Source of the DNA: Acidovorax radicis
Lineage (GTDB): Bacteria; Pseudomonadota; Gammaproteobacteria; Burkholderiales; Burkholderiaceae_C
Direction: 5' to 3'
Length of the DNA: 64,000 nt
Assembly (NCBI RefSeq): GCF_020510705.1
Contig: NZ_CP075184.1
Coordinates: 1,488,001 to 1,552,000, forward strand
The notes under the pieces were generated by a model. It saw only the letters and a program-made list of their open reading frames with translations. It did not search any database and had not been told where the DNA came from. Shown piece after piece: positions 53,771 to 63,535 of the stretch (position 1 is its first letter; every line of letters begins with the position of its first letter). The translations under genes were made by a program, and so were the position numbers.

Positions 53771-55015
53771 ATGAGCCGTCGTCGCGTTGTCGTGACCGGC
53801 CTGGGTTGCGTCAGCCCCGTGGGTAACACGGTGGCCGATTCCTGGGCCAATATCCTTGCCGGAAAATCCGGCATTGACCTCATCACCAAATTCGATACGT
53901 CGAATTTCGCCTGCAAGATTGCAGGGGAGGTCAAAGGGTTTGACCTGGAGTCGTACATCAGCGCCAAAGACGCGCGCGCGATGGACTCTTTCATCCATTT
54001 CGGCATTGCAGCTGCGGCCCAGGCCGTGCAGGATGCCGGTCTGCCAACGGGTGAAGCCCTCAGCGAAGAGTTTGCGACACGCATCGCGTGCGTGATTGGC
54101 TCTGGTATTGGCGGCCTTCCGCTGATCGAAAACACGCATGCAGAGCTGACCAATCGCGGGCCGAGGCGGATTACTCCGTTTTTTGTACCAGCGTCCATCA
54201 TCAACATGGTGGCGGGTCATGTGTCCATGCGTTTCGGCTTCAAGGGCCCCAATCTTGCGGTGGTGACGGCCTGTACAACGGGTCTTCATTGCATCGGTGA
54301 AGCTGGCCGCATGATTGAATACGGCGATGCCGATGTGGTGGTGGCTGGTGGCACGGAAGCCACTGTCTCCCCGCTCGGAATTGGCGGATTCGCCGCCATG
54401 CGAGCTTTGTCTACCCGTAACGATGACCCTCAGACTGCTTCGCGCCCCTGGGACAAGGACCGTGATGGCTTTGTGCTGGGTGAAGGTGCTGGTGTGATGG
54501 TGCTGGAAGAGTACGAGCATGCCAAGGCCCGCGGTGCAAAGATTTATGCCGAACTCAGTGGTTTTGGCATGAGTGCGGACGCCGGCCATATGACCGCCCC
54601 GAGCATGGACGGCCCCCGCCGCGCCATGCTCAGCGCAATGCGCAATGCGGGGATCAATGCCGACCAGATAGATTATCTGAACGCGCATGGCACCTCCACA
54701 CCGCTGGGCGATCTGAACGAAACCAATGCGATCAAGGCAGCTTTGGGCGAGCATGCTTATAAGGCCGTGGTCAGTTCTACCAAGTCCATGACCGGCCATT
54801 TGCTCGGTGGCGCTGGCGGAATCGAAAGTATCTTTACGGTTTTGTCGCTGTATGAGCAGAAGGCGCCGCCCACGATCAATCTCTTCAATCAGGATCCAGA
54901 ATGCGATCTGGACTATTGCGCCAATACAGCGCGCGACATGAAGATCGACGTGGCGGTCAAAAATAACTTCGGCTTTGGCGGAACCAACGGGACGCTGATT
55001 TTTAAGCGCGTCTGA
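53771..55015 (+). CDS. fabF: 3-oxoacyl-ACP synthase II (FabF)
   Basis: FabF elongates acyl-ACP chains. The 414-residue thiolase-fold enzyme has the catalytic Cys168 in [16 protein letters not shown], and the His pair in [14 protein letters not shown] and [17 protein letters not shown], and ends with [17 protein letters not shown]. It closes the fatty-acid synthesis operon; 145 bases with no gene follow before the next gene, which begins the sigma-E module. Confidence 0.96.
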   Translation: MSRRRVVVTGLGCVSPVGNTVADSWANILAGKSGIDLITKFDTSNFACKIAGEVKGFDLESYISAKDARAMDSFIHFGIAAAAQAVQDAGLPTGEALSEEFATRIACVIGSGIGGLPLIENTHAELTNRGPRRITPFFVPASIINMVAGHVSMRFGFKGPNLAVVTACTTGLHCIGEAGRMIEYGDADVVVAGGTEATVSPLGIGGFAAMRALSTRNDDPQTASRPWDKDRDGFVLGEGAGVMVLEEYEHAKARGAKIYAELSGFGMSADAGHMTAPSMDGPRRAMLSAMRNAGINADQIDYLNAHGTSTPLGDLNETNAIKAALGEHAYKAVVSSTKSMTGHLLGGAGGIESIFTVLSLYEQKAPPTINLFNQDPECDLDYCANTARDMKIDVAVKNNFGFGGTNGTLIFKRV

Positions 55016-55160
55016 ATCCGCTGACTACCACCCATTCTTGGCACGCGATGCGCGTGGGTTTCAGCCGTCAATGCTCTTTGGGGGTTGGCGTTTGGATTCT
55101 TCGGTGTGAGATGACCTTGCGATTCTCTTCGCGCCGGCGCTCATTTGCTTTCGCTATGCC

Positions 55161-55661
55161 ATGAACCGGCTGGCGCGGCGAGCTCCCGCAGTGCGCTATC
55201 CCCTGCGGCGAAGTGCCGCGCTGGGGATAGCGCTCGCGCTGATTTTGCTCGCAGGTGCGGGTGTCGGGGGCGCCTGGGCCTGGCAGGGTGCACATTCGTT
55301 CGAGGTGGGTGTGATGGCAACGGCGTGCCTTTGGGTACTTGTTGCGGCGGCAGCTTTCCATTTCTGGCTCAAACAGTGGGTGGGAATGCTGTGCTGGGAT
55401 GGGCAGGCATGGGCCTTGCAAACAACAACGCCCGACGGAACTTCATGGGCGCTGTCCGAAGCGCCGGAAGTTTTTCTGGACCTACAAACCCACGTCTGGT
55501 TGTGTGTGTCCTGTGTGGGGCACCGTCGTATCTGGGTGTGGCTGGAGCGCGCGAGTCAGCCCGAACGATGGTTGGACCTGCGCCGTGCGGTATATTCGCG
55601 CGCCACACCGGGCGCTGACAACGCTGATGAAAACGCCCCGGCCAGCAGCCGTGTGACGTGA
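55161..55661 (+). CDS. Two-helix membrane protein upstream of rpoE, unknown function
   Basis: The 166-residue protein has a basic start (MNRLARRAPAVRYPLRRSAA) followed by two hydrophobic segments (about 22-40 and 50-68), a beta-rich part (WVGMLCWDGQAWAL) and a soluble tail. A similar small protein is often found before rpoE in Burkholderiales; I know no function. It ends 13 bases before the rpoE start and is probably co-transcribed with it. Confidence 0.7.
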   Translation: MNRLARRAPAVRYPLRRSAALGIALALILLAGAGVGGAWAWQGAHSFEVGVMATACLWVLVAAAAFHFWLKQWVGMLCWDGQAWALQTTTPDGTSWALSEAPEVFLDLQTHVWLCVSCVGHRRIWVWLERASQPERWLDLRRAVYSRATPGADNADENAPASSRVT

Positions 55662-55674
55662 ATCCCGAGTATCC

Positions 55675-56301
55675 ATGACTGTAATTCCGCCTCTCCCCTC
55701 CGAAGACAGCGACTTCCAACTGGTGGAGCGCACGGTAGCGGGTGATCAGCGTGCCTTTGAGTTGCTGGTCATCAAATACCAGCGCCGCATTGAGCGGCTC
55801 ATCGGGCGTATGGTGCGTGACACCGATCTCGTTCAGGATATCGCGCAGGAAACCTTCATCCGAGCCTATAGGGCGCTTCATCAGTTTCGCGGTGACGCGC
55901 AGTTCTATACCTGGTTGTATCGAATCGCCGTCAATACCGCCAAAAAGGCGCTGATGGACATGAAGCGCAACCCCGTCATTTCAGAGAACGCGTTTCGAAG
56001 TAGCGATGATGATGATGAAACTTCCCGCCTCGGACATGAACTAACCACCGACGAGACGCCCGAGACTGTTCTCGCTGCCCAAGAGATTGCGCAGGTGGTG
56101 AATGCTGCCATGGAGGCATTACCCGAGGATTTGCGCCAGGCGGTGACTTTGCGCGAGATCGAGGGGCTGAGTTACGAAGAGATCGCTGCGGCCATGGGTT
56201 GCCCGATTGGCACAGTGCGGTCTCGGATATTCCGGGCGCGTGAAGCCATTTCGGCCAAAGTGCGTCCCTTGCTAGAGAACCAATCTGGCAAACGGTGGTG
56301 A
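55675..56301 (+). CDS. rpoE: RNA polymerase sigma factor RpoE (AlgU-like)
   Basis: The 208-residue ECF sigma factor has region 2 (RRIERLIGRMVRDTDLVQDI, AQETFIRAYRALHQF) and region 4 (LPEDLRQAVTLREIEGLSYE, EIAAAMGCPIGTVRSRIFRA). It is followed by the RseA-like anti-sigma, RseB-like and DegP/MucD genes, so it is the envelope-stress sigma E. The middle loop (SDDDDETSRLGHEL) is acidic. ATG at 55675 comes 13 bases after the upstream gene. Confidence 0.94.
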   Translation: MTVIPPLPSEDSDFQLVERTVAGDQRAFELLVIKYQRRIERLIGRMVRDTDLVQDIAQETFIRAYRALHQFRGDAQFYTWLYRIAVNTAKKALMDMKRNPVISENAFRSSDDDDETSRLGHELTTDETPETVLAAQEIAQVVNAAMEALPEDLRQAVTLREIEGLSYEEIAAAMGCPIGTVRSRIFRAREAISAKVRPLLENQSGKRW

Positions 56302-56310
56302 GGCGATGCA

Positions 56311-56976
56311 ATGACGAAGGCTCAAACAGGTATCAACGGGGCGGCAGGTAAATCCATGACAAATGATGTGAATGACCGGGAAATGTTGTCTGCACTGGCG
56401 GATGGTCAGTTGCAAGGCGACGCTTTCGAAGCTGCGCTGGCTTATTCAGCGGGCGACGGCGAAGGCCATGCGACGTTGCAGCTTTACCATCTGGTGGGCG
56501 ATGTGTTGCGTTCGTCCGATCTGGCGCGGCCAGCGAATCCTGCCTTCATGTCGCGTTTGCGTGACCAGCTTGCGCAAGAGCCATTGCGTTCTTTGCCCAC
56601 GCAGCTCCAGATTCCTATTCACACAGAGGTGGTTGCGCCGGTGCGGCAAGAGGCTGCCAACGCTTCAGTTTTTCGCTGGAAAATGGTCGCAGGTGTTGCC
56701 TCGTTGGCGGCGGTGGCAGCCATTGGCTGGACTTCTCTGTCCAGCTTGCAGGACGGGGGGGCTGTGGGCTCTCAAATGGCCATTGCGCCCGTCGGGGCGG
56801 GTTCTCAGGCTGCCCCCGTAGTGGCCGTTGCCGATGCGGATGGGCAGCAGGTCATGATTCGGGACCCTCGTCTGGATGAACTGCTGGCTGCTCACAAACA
56901 ATTTGGCAGCACTTCTGCACTGCAGATGCCTGCGGGTTTTCTGCGTAATGCCACGTTCGAGACGCCCGGCCGTTAA
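56311..56976 (+). CDS. rseA: Sigma-E anti-sigma factor, RseA/MucA family
   Basis: The 221-residue protein has the RseA N-terminal domain (NDREMLSALADGQLQGDAFE, YHLVGDVLRSSDLA), which holds RpoE, one transmembrane helix (about 129-147; WKMVAGVASLAAVAAIGWTS) and a periplasmic tail that would be cut by DegS-type proteases. It starts 9 bases after rpoE. An alternative start is the ATG at 56356 (MTNDVND). It controls envelope-stress response together with the RseB-like protein encoded next. Confidence 0.88.
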   Translation: MTKAQTGINGAAGKSMTNDVNDREMLSALADGQLQGDAFEAALAYSAGDGEGHATLQLYHLVGDVLRSSDLARPANPAFMSRLRDQLAQEPLRSLPTQLQIPIHTEVVAPVRQEAANASVFRWKMVAGVASLAAVAAIGWTSLSSLQDGGAVGSQMAIAPVGAGSQAAPVVAVADADGQQVMIRDPRLDELLAAHKQFGSTSALQMPAGFLRNATFETPGR

Positions 56977-58113
56977 GTGCCTGAACCCAGATTCAGATTC
57001 TCTGCGTTGAATCCTCTGATGGACATGTCCGGCACTGCAAAAACGGTGGAATTCTTGCGGTATCGGTGCGCCAAGGCGTTTGTGATTGCGGTTGTTTGCA
57101 GCGCATGGCTATCTCCGTCCTTTAGTGCGGATGCCGGCACATCCAATGTCGGTGCCATTGCTATGCCCCCTGCTGATGCTGCCTTGGTTTCGGTGGACGT
57201 GGTCCGCGATGTGGCGCAGTGGATCGAACGCATGCACAGCGCGCCCTGCCTGCGCCCGTATGCCGGGACTTTTGTGGTGTTGGCGGCCAATGGCGCCATG
57301 TCGAGTTCTCGCATATGGCATGCCTGTGATGGGCAGCAGCAGATGGAGCGCGTCGAATCTCTGAGTGGCACGCCTCGAACCATCTTTCGGCGCAACGATG
57401 AAGTAAGGACGTTTTTGCCCCAGGCACGCATCGTGCGGGCCGATCGCCGTGAAGATGCTGGATTGTTTCCGCGCGTGCCCGTGGTCAGTGGTACCTCCAT
57501 CGCGCAGTTCTACACCGCCCGCCTGTTGGGTCAGGAGAGGGTTGCAGGGTTTGTCACCGACGTGGTGTGGTTCAAACCTGTGGACAGCTTGCGATTTGGC
57601 TATCGTTTGTGGAGCGAGAGGGAAACCGGGTTGATCGTGAAGCTTCAGACTTTGGGGGCGGATGGCCGGGTGCTTGAACAGGCCGCCTTTTCAGAGCTTG
57701 ATCTGAACGCATCCGTGCGGGTAGAGCAACTTTCTCGCATGATGGATGCGACAGTGGGTTACAAGATCGTTGCGCCAGTGGTTGTGAAAACGTCGGCCCA
57801 TGCGGAGGGTTGGACGCTGCGCCAACCAGTCGCTGGGTTTGTGCCGGTCAGCTGCCATCGGCGTTCGGTTTCGGATGCAGAGGACGCCCCCAGCGTCTTG
57901 CAGTGTCTTTATTCCGATGGATTGGCTTCGGTTTCGTTGTTCGTCGAACCGTTTGATGCCAAGCGCCACCCTTCCAAGCCCCAGGTTTCTGGCATGGGTG
58001 CTACGCAGCTGCTTGCGCAGCATGTGCAGCCCGATGTCTGGGTCACCGCGGTGGGTGAGGTTCCCCTGCAAACACTGCGACTTTTTGTTGGCCAGTTGGA
58101 GCGTGCGCGCTAG
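56977..58113 (+). CDS. rseB: Sigma-E regulatory protein, RseB/MucB family
   Basis: The 378-residue periplasmic protein has a MucB/RseB N-terminal part (VDVVRDVAQWIERMHSAPCL, RPYAGTFVVLAANGAMSSSR, IWHACDGQQQMERVESLSGT) and the C-terminal RseB domain (RRSVSDAEDAPSVLQCLYSD and later ATQLLAQHVQP). RseB shields RseA from cutting. The annotated GTG at 56977 directly follows the rseA stop; a signal peptide begins later (KAFVIAVVCSAWLSPSFSAD), so the ATG at 57019 or 57025 may be the real start. Confidence 0.88.
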   Translation: MPEPRFRFSALNPLMDMSGTAKTVEFLRYRCAKAFVIAVVCSAWLSPSFSADAGTSNVGAIAMPPADAALVSVDVVRDVAQWIERMHSAPCLRPYAGTFVVLAANGAMSSSRIWHACDGQQQMERVESLSGTPRTIFRRNDEVRTFLPQARIVRADRREDAGLFPRVPVVSGTSIAQFYTARLLGQERVAGFVTDVVWFKPVDSLRFGYRLWSERETGLIVKLQTLGADGRVLEQAAFSELDLNASVRVEQLSRMMDATVGYKIVAPVVVKTSAHAEGWTLRQPVAGFVPVSCHRRSVSDAEDAPSVLQCLYSDGLASVSLFVEPFDAKRHPSKPQVSGMGATQLLAQHVQPDVWVTAVGEVPLQTLRLFVGQLERAR

Positions 58114-58347
58114 ATGCGTTGATCACTTGTACCCTTAATGCGCTGTCCGGTGATGCAGGGTGCAGGATCGCTTGATGTGGCTATCCCTCACATGGGCAAA
58201 GCCTCCAGGGAACCAATAGCCGCCGGCCCTTCTCAATGGCAGCAAGTCAGTTCTTGGCGCATCGCCCGTATGCAAGTTGTACGGGATTTGTGCCGGGCTG
58301 CATTCAATTGACAGATGGCGTTCGCCGCAATTCACGAAAGGTCGAAG

Positions 58348-59820
58348 ATGCCCAAGTTTGATGGGAAGATGTTGCGCACAATGGCGCTGGGGTGCCTGTT
58401 TTCTGGGATCGCTGGCGTCGCGGCTTTGCCTCACGCAGCATGGGCGCAACCGGTAGCCGCAGCGCGCGGGTTGCCTGATTTCACGGATCTGGTGGACCAG
58501 GTCGGTCCCTCCGTGGTCAATATCCGTACGGTCGAAAAAGCATCCAGCCGGGCCAACGCCAACGGCATGGACGAAGAGATGCTTGAGTTCTTTCGTCGGT
58601 TTGGTGTGCCCATCCCCAATATGCCTCGCCAGCAGCGTCCCCAGCGCCCACAACAAGAAGAAGAGTCGCAACCACGAGGCGTGGGGTCTGGCTTTATTCT
58701 GACGGCAGATGGGTTTGTCATGACCAATGCCCATGTGGTGGAGGGTGCAGACGAAGTCATTGTGACGCTTACCGACAAGCGCGAGTTCAAGGCAAAAATA
58801 ATCGGTGCTGACAAACGCACGGACGTTGCCGTGGTCAAGATCGACGCCACGGGTCTTCCGGCTGTGAAGGTGGGCGACTTGAATCGGTTGCGTGTGGGCG
58901 AATGGGTCATGGCCATTGGCTCCCCCTTCGGGCTGGAGAACACGGTGACAGCGGGTATCGTGAGCGCGAAGCAACGCGACACCGGGGATTACCTGCCTTT
59001 TATCCAGACCGATGTGGCGATCAATCCTGGCAATTCAGGGGGGCCGCTCATCAACATGCGCGGTGAGGTGGTGGGTATCAATAGTCAGATCTATTCCCGT
59101 TCCGGCGGGTTTATGGGCATTTCGTTTGCGATTCCCATGGATGAGGCGATCCGAGTGAGTGACCAGTTGCGTGCGTCGGGGCGTGTCACCCGCGGCCGTA
59201 TCGGCGTGCAGATCGGCCAGGTTACCAAGGACGTTGCAGAGTCGATTGGGCTTGGCAAGGCGCAGGGCGCTTTGGTGACGGGGGTCGAGACCGGCTCGCC
59301 AGCAGACAAAGCGGGAGTGGAAGCGGGCGACATCATCACGCGGTTTGACGGCAAGCAGATCGACAAGGTGGCTGATCTGCCACGCCTGGTGGGAAATACC
59401 AAGCCAGGGAGCAAGAGCGTGTTGACGGTGTTCCGTCGCGGCGCCTCGCGTGACTTGGGCGTGACGATTGCGGAGATCGAGCCCGACAATAAGCCCGCTG
59501 CGAAGGTGAGCGAACGTGAGGAAAAATCCAAAGCATCAGCTGCCGCTCAGCAAATTGGTTTGTCGGTGACGGAGCTCACTGATGCACAAAAGAAGGAGCT
59601 CAAGCTCAAGGGCGGTGTGGCGGTGGTGGCTGCCACGGAAGCAGCCGCACGTGCCGGCTTGCGTGAGGGCGATATCATCCTGTCCGTCGCCAATACCCAG
59701 ATAGCGGGCGTCAAAGAGTTTGAAGCCGTATTGAGCAAGGTCGACAAGAACAAATCGATCAACGTACTCTACCGGCGTGGGGAGTGGTCCCAATATGCGC
59801 TGATCAGACCCGTCCGTTAA
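58348..59820 (+). CDS. mucD: Do-family periplasmic serine protease (DegP/MucD)
   Basis: The 490-residue protein has a signal peptide (ending AWAQ), a trypsin-like domain with His129 (TNAHVVEGADEVI), Asp159 (KRTDVAVVKID) and Ser230 (NPGNSGGPLINM), and two PDZ domains (RGRIGVQIGQVTKDVAESIG; LKGGVAVVAATEAAARAGLR). It degrades or refolds misfolded envelope proteins and ends the sigma-E module. The ATG at 58348 is preferred to the one at 58315 because AAAGG lies before it. The 234-bp gap before it shows no gene. Confidence 0.93.
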   Translation: MPKFDGKMLRTMALGCLFSGIAGVAALPHAAWAQPVAAARGLPDFTDLVDQVGPSVVNIRTVEKASSRANANGMDEEMLEFFRRFGVPIPNMPRQQRPQRPQQEEESQPRGVGSGFILTADGFVMTNAHVVEGADEVIVTLTDKREFKAKIIGADKRTDVAVVKIDATGLPAVKVGDLNRLRVGEWVMAIGSPFGLENTVTAGIVSAKQRDTGDYLPFIQTDVAINPGNSGGPLINMRGEVVGINSQIYSRSGGFMGISFAIPMDEAIRVSDQLRASGRVTRGRIGVQIGQVTKDVAESIGLGKAQGALVTGVETGSPADKAGVEAGDIITRFDGKQIDKVADLPRLVGNTKPGSKSVLTVFRRGASRDLGVTIAEIEPDNKPAAKVSEREEKSKASAAAQQIGLSVTELTDAQKKELKLKGGVAVVAATEAAARAGLREGDIILSVANTQIAGVKEFEAVLSKVDKNKSINVLYRRGEWSQYALIRPVR

Positions 59821-59852
59821 GCGGCGGGTCATCAGGTTTAGTTCAGGTCTGG

Positions 59853-59885
59853 GGGCGGGGCCAAGGCTCCTTGAATCCCCCGCCC
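59853..59885 (+). terminator. Imperfect hairpin, probable mucD terminator
   Basis: GGGCGGGGCCAAGG and CCTTGAATCCCCCGCCC form a long imperfect stem 33 bases after the mucD stop. The T-run (59905-59910) is displaced by about 20 bases, so it may be a weak terminator. Confidence 0.45.
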
Positions 59886-59965
59886 TGATCGCGGGATAGA
59901 GGCCTTTTTTCGTTGCGAACCTCTATTTTTTAGATGCTTGGATTGCTTGTCTCAAAAACAGGGAT

Positions 59966-59988
59966 GTTAGCTTTTGCTAACTTTTTTA
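59966..59988 (+). terminator. Short hairpin with T-run, GTTAGC-TTTT-GCTAAC
   Basis: A perfect 6-bp stem GTTAGC/GCTAAC with a TTTT loop is followed by TTTTTT. It may be the second terminator after mucD. The symmetry would also suit a protein-binding site. Confidence 0.5.
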
Positions 59989-60245
59989 GGCCCTATCAAC
60001 CATATTCGATAGAATAGAAGGTCCTGTTCAATGCATATCTGCATATCGTGCGGTTTCAAGACGCACGATGCGGATGTTTTTAGGCCGCACACAGCGGATC
60101 CGCCACTCACCCACAAGTTGTCCAGCGTTGTTGTTGTGTGGATTGTGAATAAGCTGTGTATAAAATTCTTGTTGCACCTCGGCAACTTCCATTGGGTGCA
60201 GTCCAGCGGGCTTTTTCGGATGGCCTTTTTGCCTACAATAAAGCT

Positions 60246-60310
60246 CCAACTATCGCAGTTGCCCATGATTGTTGGTTCAGGGCGCGTCGCCACTCGACGC
60301 GCCCTTTTTT
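60246..60310 (+). ncRNA. Candidate small RNA between mucD and lepA
   Basis: TACAAT at 60234-60239 could be a -10 element; a transcript from about 60246 would end at a strong terminator (10-bp stem GGGCGCGTCG / CGACGCGCCC, 60280-60304, then TTTTTT). The resulting RNA would be about 65 nt. No protein-like frame exists here and lepA starts only after the terminator. The remainder of the 534-bp gap (59989-60233) holds a GTGTGGATTGTGAATAAGCT stretch but nothing firm. Confidence 0.4.
60280..60310 (+). terminator. Strong rho-independent terminator 45 bases before lepA
   Basis: GGGCGCGTCG (60280-60289) and CGACGCGCCC (60295-60304) form a perfect 10-bp stem with loop CCACT, followed by TTTTTT. No coding gene ends nearby, so it must stop a non-coding transcript or act in the lepA leader. 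Confidence 0.8.
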
Positions 60311-60354
60311 CTTGTGTGCGTCGTTTTAATTCAATCACTTGACGTTTTCCGTTG

Positions 60355-62163
60355 ATGAATCACATCAGAAATTTTTCCATCATTGCGCACATCGACCATG
60401 GCAAGTCGACCCTCGCTGACCGCCTGATTCAGCGCTGCGGAGGTCTGGCGGACCGCGACATGCAGGCCCAGGTTCTGGACTCGATGGACATCGAGAAAGA
60501 GCGTGGGATAACCATCAAGGCACAGACGGCAGCACTGCAGTACAAGGCGCAGGATGGGCAGATCTACAACCTCAACCTGATTGATACGCCGGGGCATGTG
60601 GACTTCTCCTATGAAGTGAGTCGTTCGTTGTCCGCCTGTGAAGGGGCCTTGTTGGTCGTCGACGCGTCGCAAGGTGTGGAGGCGCAAACGGTGGCTAACT
60701 GCTACACCGCCCTGGACCTCGGTGTAGAGGTGGTGCCGGTGCTCAACAAGATGGATCTACCCAACGCAGATCCTGAAAACGCAAAGTCCGAGATCGAGGA
60801 TGTGATTGGCATCGATGCCACCGACGCCATTCCTTGCTCTGCCAAGACGGGCATGGGCATTGATGAGATCCTTGAAGCGATTGTGGCCAAGGTGCCTGCA
60901 CCACGCGGTAATCCCGATGGCCCGCTGCGCGCCATGATCATCGACAGCTGGTTCGACAGCTACGTGGGCGTTGTGATGCTGGTGCGGGTGGTGGATGGCC
61001 GCTTGCTCAAGGGCGAGCGTTTCAAGATGATGGCGAGTGGCGCGGTCTACAACGCGGACAATCTGGGTGTTTTTACTCCGGCCAACGAGCCACGCAATTC
61101 ACTGGATGCGGGACAGGTGGGTTACATCATTGCGGGCATCAAGGAGTTGCAGGCCGCGAAGGTTGGCGACACCATCACGCTGGAAAAGAAGCTGCCCAAC
61201 AACGCCGGGCCGGCCACAGAAGCGCTGCCTGGGTTCAAGGAAATTCAGCCGCAGGTGTTTGCCGGGCTGTACCCCACGGAAGCCAGTGAATATGACTCGC
61301 TGCGCGATGCGCTGGAGAAGCTCAAACTCAATGATGCATCGCTGCACTACGAGCCTGAAGTAAGTCAGGCGCTGGGTTTCGGTTTTCGCTGCGGCTTCCT
61401 CGGTTTGTTGCATATGGAGATCGTGCAGGAGCGTCTGGAGCGCGAGTTCGATCAAGACCTGATCACGACGGCACCGAGCGTGGTGTACCAAGTGGTCAGG
61501 GCCGACGGTGAAATCATCATGGTCGAGAACCCCTCCAAGATGCCCGACCAGGGACGCCTGGAGGAGATCCGCGAGCCCATCGTGACCGTGCACCTGTACA
61601 TGCCCCAAGACTATGTGGGCCCGGTGATGACGCTGGCCAACCAAAAGCGGGGCGTACAGATCAACATGGCGTACCACGGTCGCCAGGTCATGCTCACCTA
61701 TGAAATGCCACTTGGTGAGATCGTGCTCGACTTCTTCGACAAGCTCAAGTCGGTATCACGCGGCTATGCGTCGATGGACTACGAGTTCAAGGAGTACCGC
61801 GCGTCTGATGTGGTGAAAGTCGATATCCTGCTGAACGGCGAGAAAGTGGATGCGTTGTCCATCATCGTGCACCGCTCGCAGTCGCTTTATCGAGGCCGTG
61901 CGGTGGTAGGGAAAATGCGCGAAATCATCAGCCGTCAGATGTATGACGTGGCCATCCAGGCGGCCATTGGTGCCAACATCATTGCGCGTGAAACCATCAA
62001 GGCCTTGCGCAAGAACGTGCTGGCCAAATGTTATGGGGGTGATATATCCCGCAAGCGCAAGCTTCTTGAGAAGCAGAAAGCAGGTAAAAAACGCATGAAA
62101 CAAATCGGATCGGTTGAGGTGCCTCAAGAGGCGTTCCTGGCCATTTTGCAGGTGGAAGACTGA
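60355..62163 (+). CDS. lepA: Elongation factor 4 (LepA)
   Basis: The 602-residue translational GTPase starts [20 protein letters not shown] with the G1 loop, and has [20 protein letters not shown] (G3), [13 protein letters not shown] (G4) and SAKTGMG (G5), domain II (about 190-280) and the LepA C-terminal domain ending [20 protein letters not shown]. It back-translocates stalled ribosomes or helps initiation. The stop overlaps the lepB start by one base (TGATG). Confidence 0.97.
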   Translation: MNHIRNFSIIAHIDHGKSTLADRLIQRCGGLADRDMQAQVLDSMDIEKERGITIKAQTAALQYKAQDGQIYNLNLIDTPGHVDFSYEVSRSLSACEGALLVVDASQGVEAQTVANCYTALDLGVEVVPVLNKMDLPNADPENAKSEIEDVIGIDATDAIPCSAKTGMGIDEILEAIVAKVPAPRGNPDGPLRAMIIDSWFDSYVGVVMLVRVVDGRLLKGERFKMMASGAVYNADNLGVFTPANEPRNSLDAGQVGYIIAGIKELQAAKVGDTITLEKKLPNNAGPATEALPGFKEIQPQVFAGLYPTEASEYDSLRDALEKLKLNDASLHYEPEVSQALGFGFRCGFLGLLHMEIVQERLEREFDQDLITTAPSVVYQVVRADGEIIMVENPSKMPDQGRLEEIREPIVTVHLYMPQDYVGPVMTLANQKRGVQINMAYHGRQVMLTYEMPLGEIVLDFFDKLKSVSRGYASMDYEFKEYRASDVVKVDILLNGEKVDALSIIVHRSQSLYRGRAVVGKMREIISRQMYDVAIQAAIGANIIARETIKALRKNVLAKCYGGDISRKRKLLEKQKAGKKRMKQIGSVEVPQEAFLAILQVED

Positions 62164-63137
62164 TGCAGTTCATGCAAGTTTTCACGTCCCTGATCCTGGC
62201 GGCGTTCGCTGGCTATGTGGGTGCCTGGTACTTTGGTGCCATCGAAGGTAACTTTGCGCTGCTCTTGTTCCTCGCTGCGGTGGTGACGGGCGCATACTGG
62301 TTGGCCGAGCGTGTGTATTTTTTGCCACGTCGCCGCCGCGCTGCGCAGGCGATTGAAGACGCTGCGGTGGCGCGGCGTGCCGAGCTCGATCGCATGGGCA
62401 TCCAGAAGAACGATGTGGATGTGGGGGAGGCCAAGGGTCGCATCCTCATGCAACCCTGGTGGCTGGACTGGACGGCGGGTTTGTTCCCGGTCATCGCTGC
62501 GGTTTTCCTATTGCGCTCGTTTCTGTTCGAGCCTTTCAAGATCCCCTCTGGCTCCATGATCCCCACGCTGTTGGTGGGCGACCTGATTTTGGTGAACAAA
62601 TTCACATACGGTATACGGCTGCCTGTGCTCAACACCAAAATCACCCAGGGTACGCCACCAGCACGCGGGGATGTGATGGTGTTTCGCTACCCTCCTCAGC
62701 CGAGCCTGGATTACATCAAGCGGGTGGTGGGTGTGCCCGGTGACGAAGTGGCTTACATCAACAAGCGCCTCACGATCAATGGCAAGGCCATCGATACCAA
62801 GGCGATGCCGGACTTCTTTGAAGAAGACGCGATGCGCTACTTCAAGCAGTTTGAAGAGCAGTTGAGCGAACAGCCTCATCGCCTCCTGAATAATCCGGAC
62901 GTCCCAGCCTTCGTTCAGGGTGCCAGCAATTTTGCTTATCGCGAAAACTGCCGCTACAGTGTTGAAGGCGTTGTGTGCAAGGTCCCTGAAGGCCATTACT
63001 TCATGATGGGGGACAACCGCGACAACTCGCTGGATTCCCGCTATTGGGGTTTTGTGCCCGACGCCAATATCGTGGGCAAGGCCTTTTTTGTCTGGATGAA
63101 TTTCGGTAATCTCAAGCGCATTGGCTCATTTCATTGA
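62163..63137 (+). CDS. lepB: Signal peptidase I
   Basis: The 324-residue membrane peptidase has N-terminal transmembrane segments (about 5-25, 31-49 and 97-118), the nucleophile Ser (about 131) in KIPSGSMIPTLLVGDLILVN, the Lys (about 186) in LDYIKRVVGVPGDEVAYINK and the box MMGDNRDNSLDSRYWGFVPD. It removes signal peptides of exported proteins. It is coupled to lepA by a one-base overlap. The DUF4845 gene follows after 35 bases, then rnc. Confidence 0.96.
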   Translation: MQFMQVFTSLILAAFAGYVGAWYFGAIEGNFALLLFLAAVVTGAYWLAERVYFLPRRRRAAQAIEDAAVARRAELDRMGIQKNDVDVGEAKGRILMQPWWLDWTAGLFPVIAAVFLLRSFLFEPFKIPSGSMIPTLLVGDLILVNKFTYGIRLPVLNTKITQGTPPARGDVMVFRYPPQPSLDYIKRVVGVPGDEVAYINKRLTINGKAIDTKAMPDFFEEDAMRYFKQFEEQLSEQPHRLLNNPDVPAFVQGASNFAYRENCRYSVEGVVCKVPEGHYFMMGDNRDNSLDSRYWGFVPDANIVGKAFFVWMNFGNLKRIGSFH

Positions 63138-63172
63138 GCAATGACCTTGGTAAAAATAATGAGGGGTGATTT

Positions 63173-63535
63173 ATGAAGATGCATCGCACGGCAAGCCGGG
63201 CGCGCCAGCGCGGATTGTCTTTTTTCGGACTCGTCTTTGTGGGCTTGATCGCCGTGGCTGTGTTTGCCATTGGCGGGCAGTCCGTGCCTATTTTCCTGGA
63301 GTACACCTCTGCGAAAAAGGCCATTGAAAAGGCCAAGGTGGAAACCACCGTGCCTGGCGTGCGGGCCGCGTTTGACCGCGCTGCCGCCATTGATGACATT
63401 ACCTCTCTTAAAGGCTCGGACCTTGATGTGACCAAGCGTGGCGACAAGGTGATCGTCTCGTTCAAGTATTCGCGCGAAATTCCATTGGCGGGGCCGGCCT
63501 ATCTGGTTTACCGCTTTGAAGCGCAGACCAACTAG
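63173..63535 (+). CDS. DUF4845 family small membrane protein
   Basis: The 120-residue protein has one N-terminal transmembrane helix (about residues 15-37; SFFGLVFVGLIAVAVFAIGG) and a soluble domain (YTSAKKAIEKAKVETTVPGV, LDVTKRGDKVIVSFKYSREI). It matches DUF4845, commonly between lepB and rnc in betaproteobacteria and pseudomonads. Function unknown. Its stop is directly followed by the rnc start. Confidence 0.88.
   Translation: MKMHRTASRARQRGLSFFGLVFVGLIAVAVFAIGGQSVPIFLEYTSAKKAIEKAKVETTVPGVRAAFDRAAAIDDITSLKGSDLDVTKRGDKVIVSFKYSREIPLAGPAYLVYRFEAQTN

Noticed and set aside
60090..60180. DnaA-box-like TGTGGATTGTGAATAA stretch as a replication origin
   Set aside because: Only one loose match, no dnaA, dnaN or partition genes nearby and no cluster of boxes.
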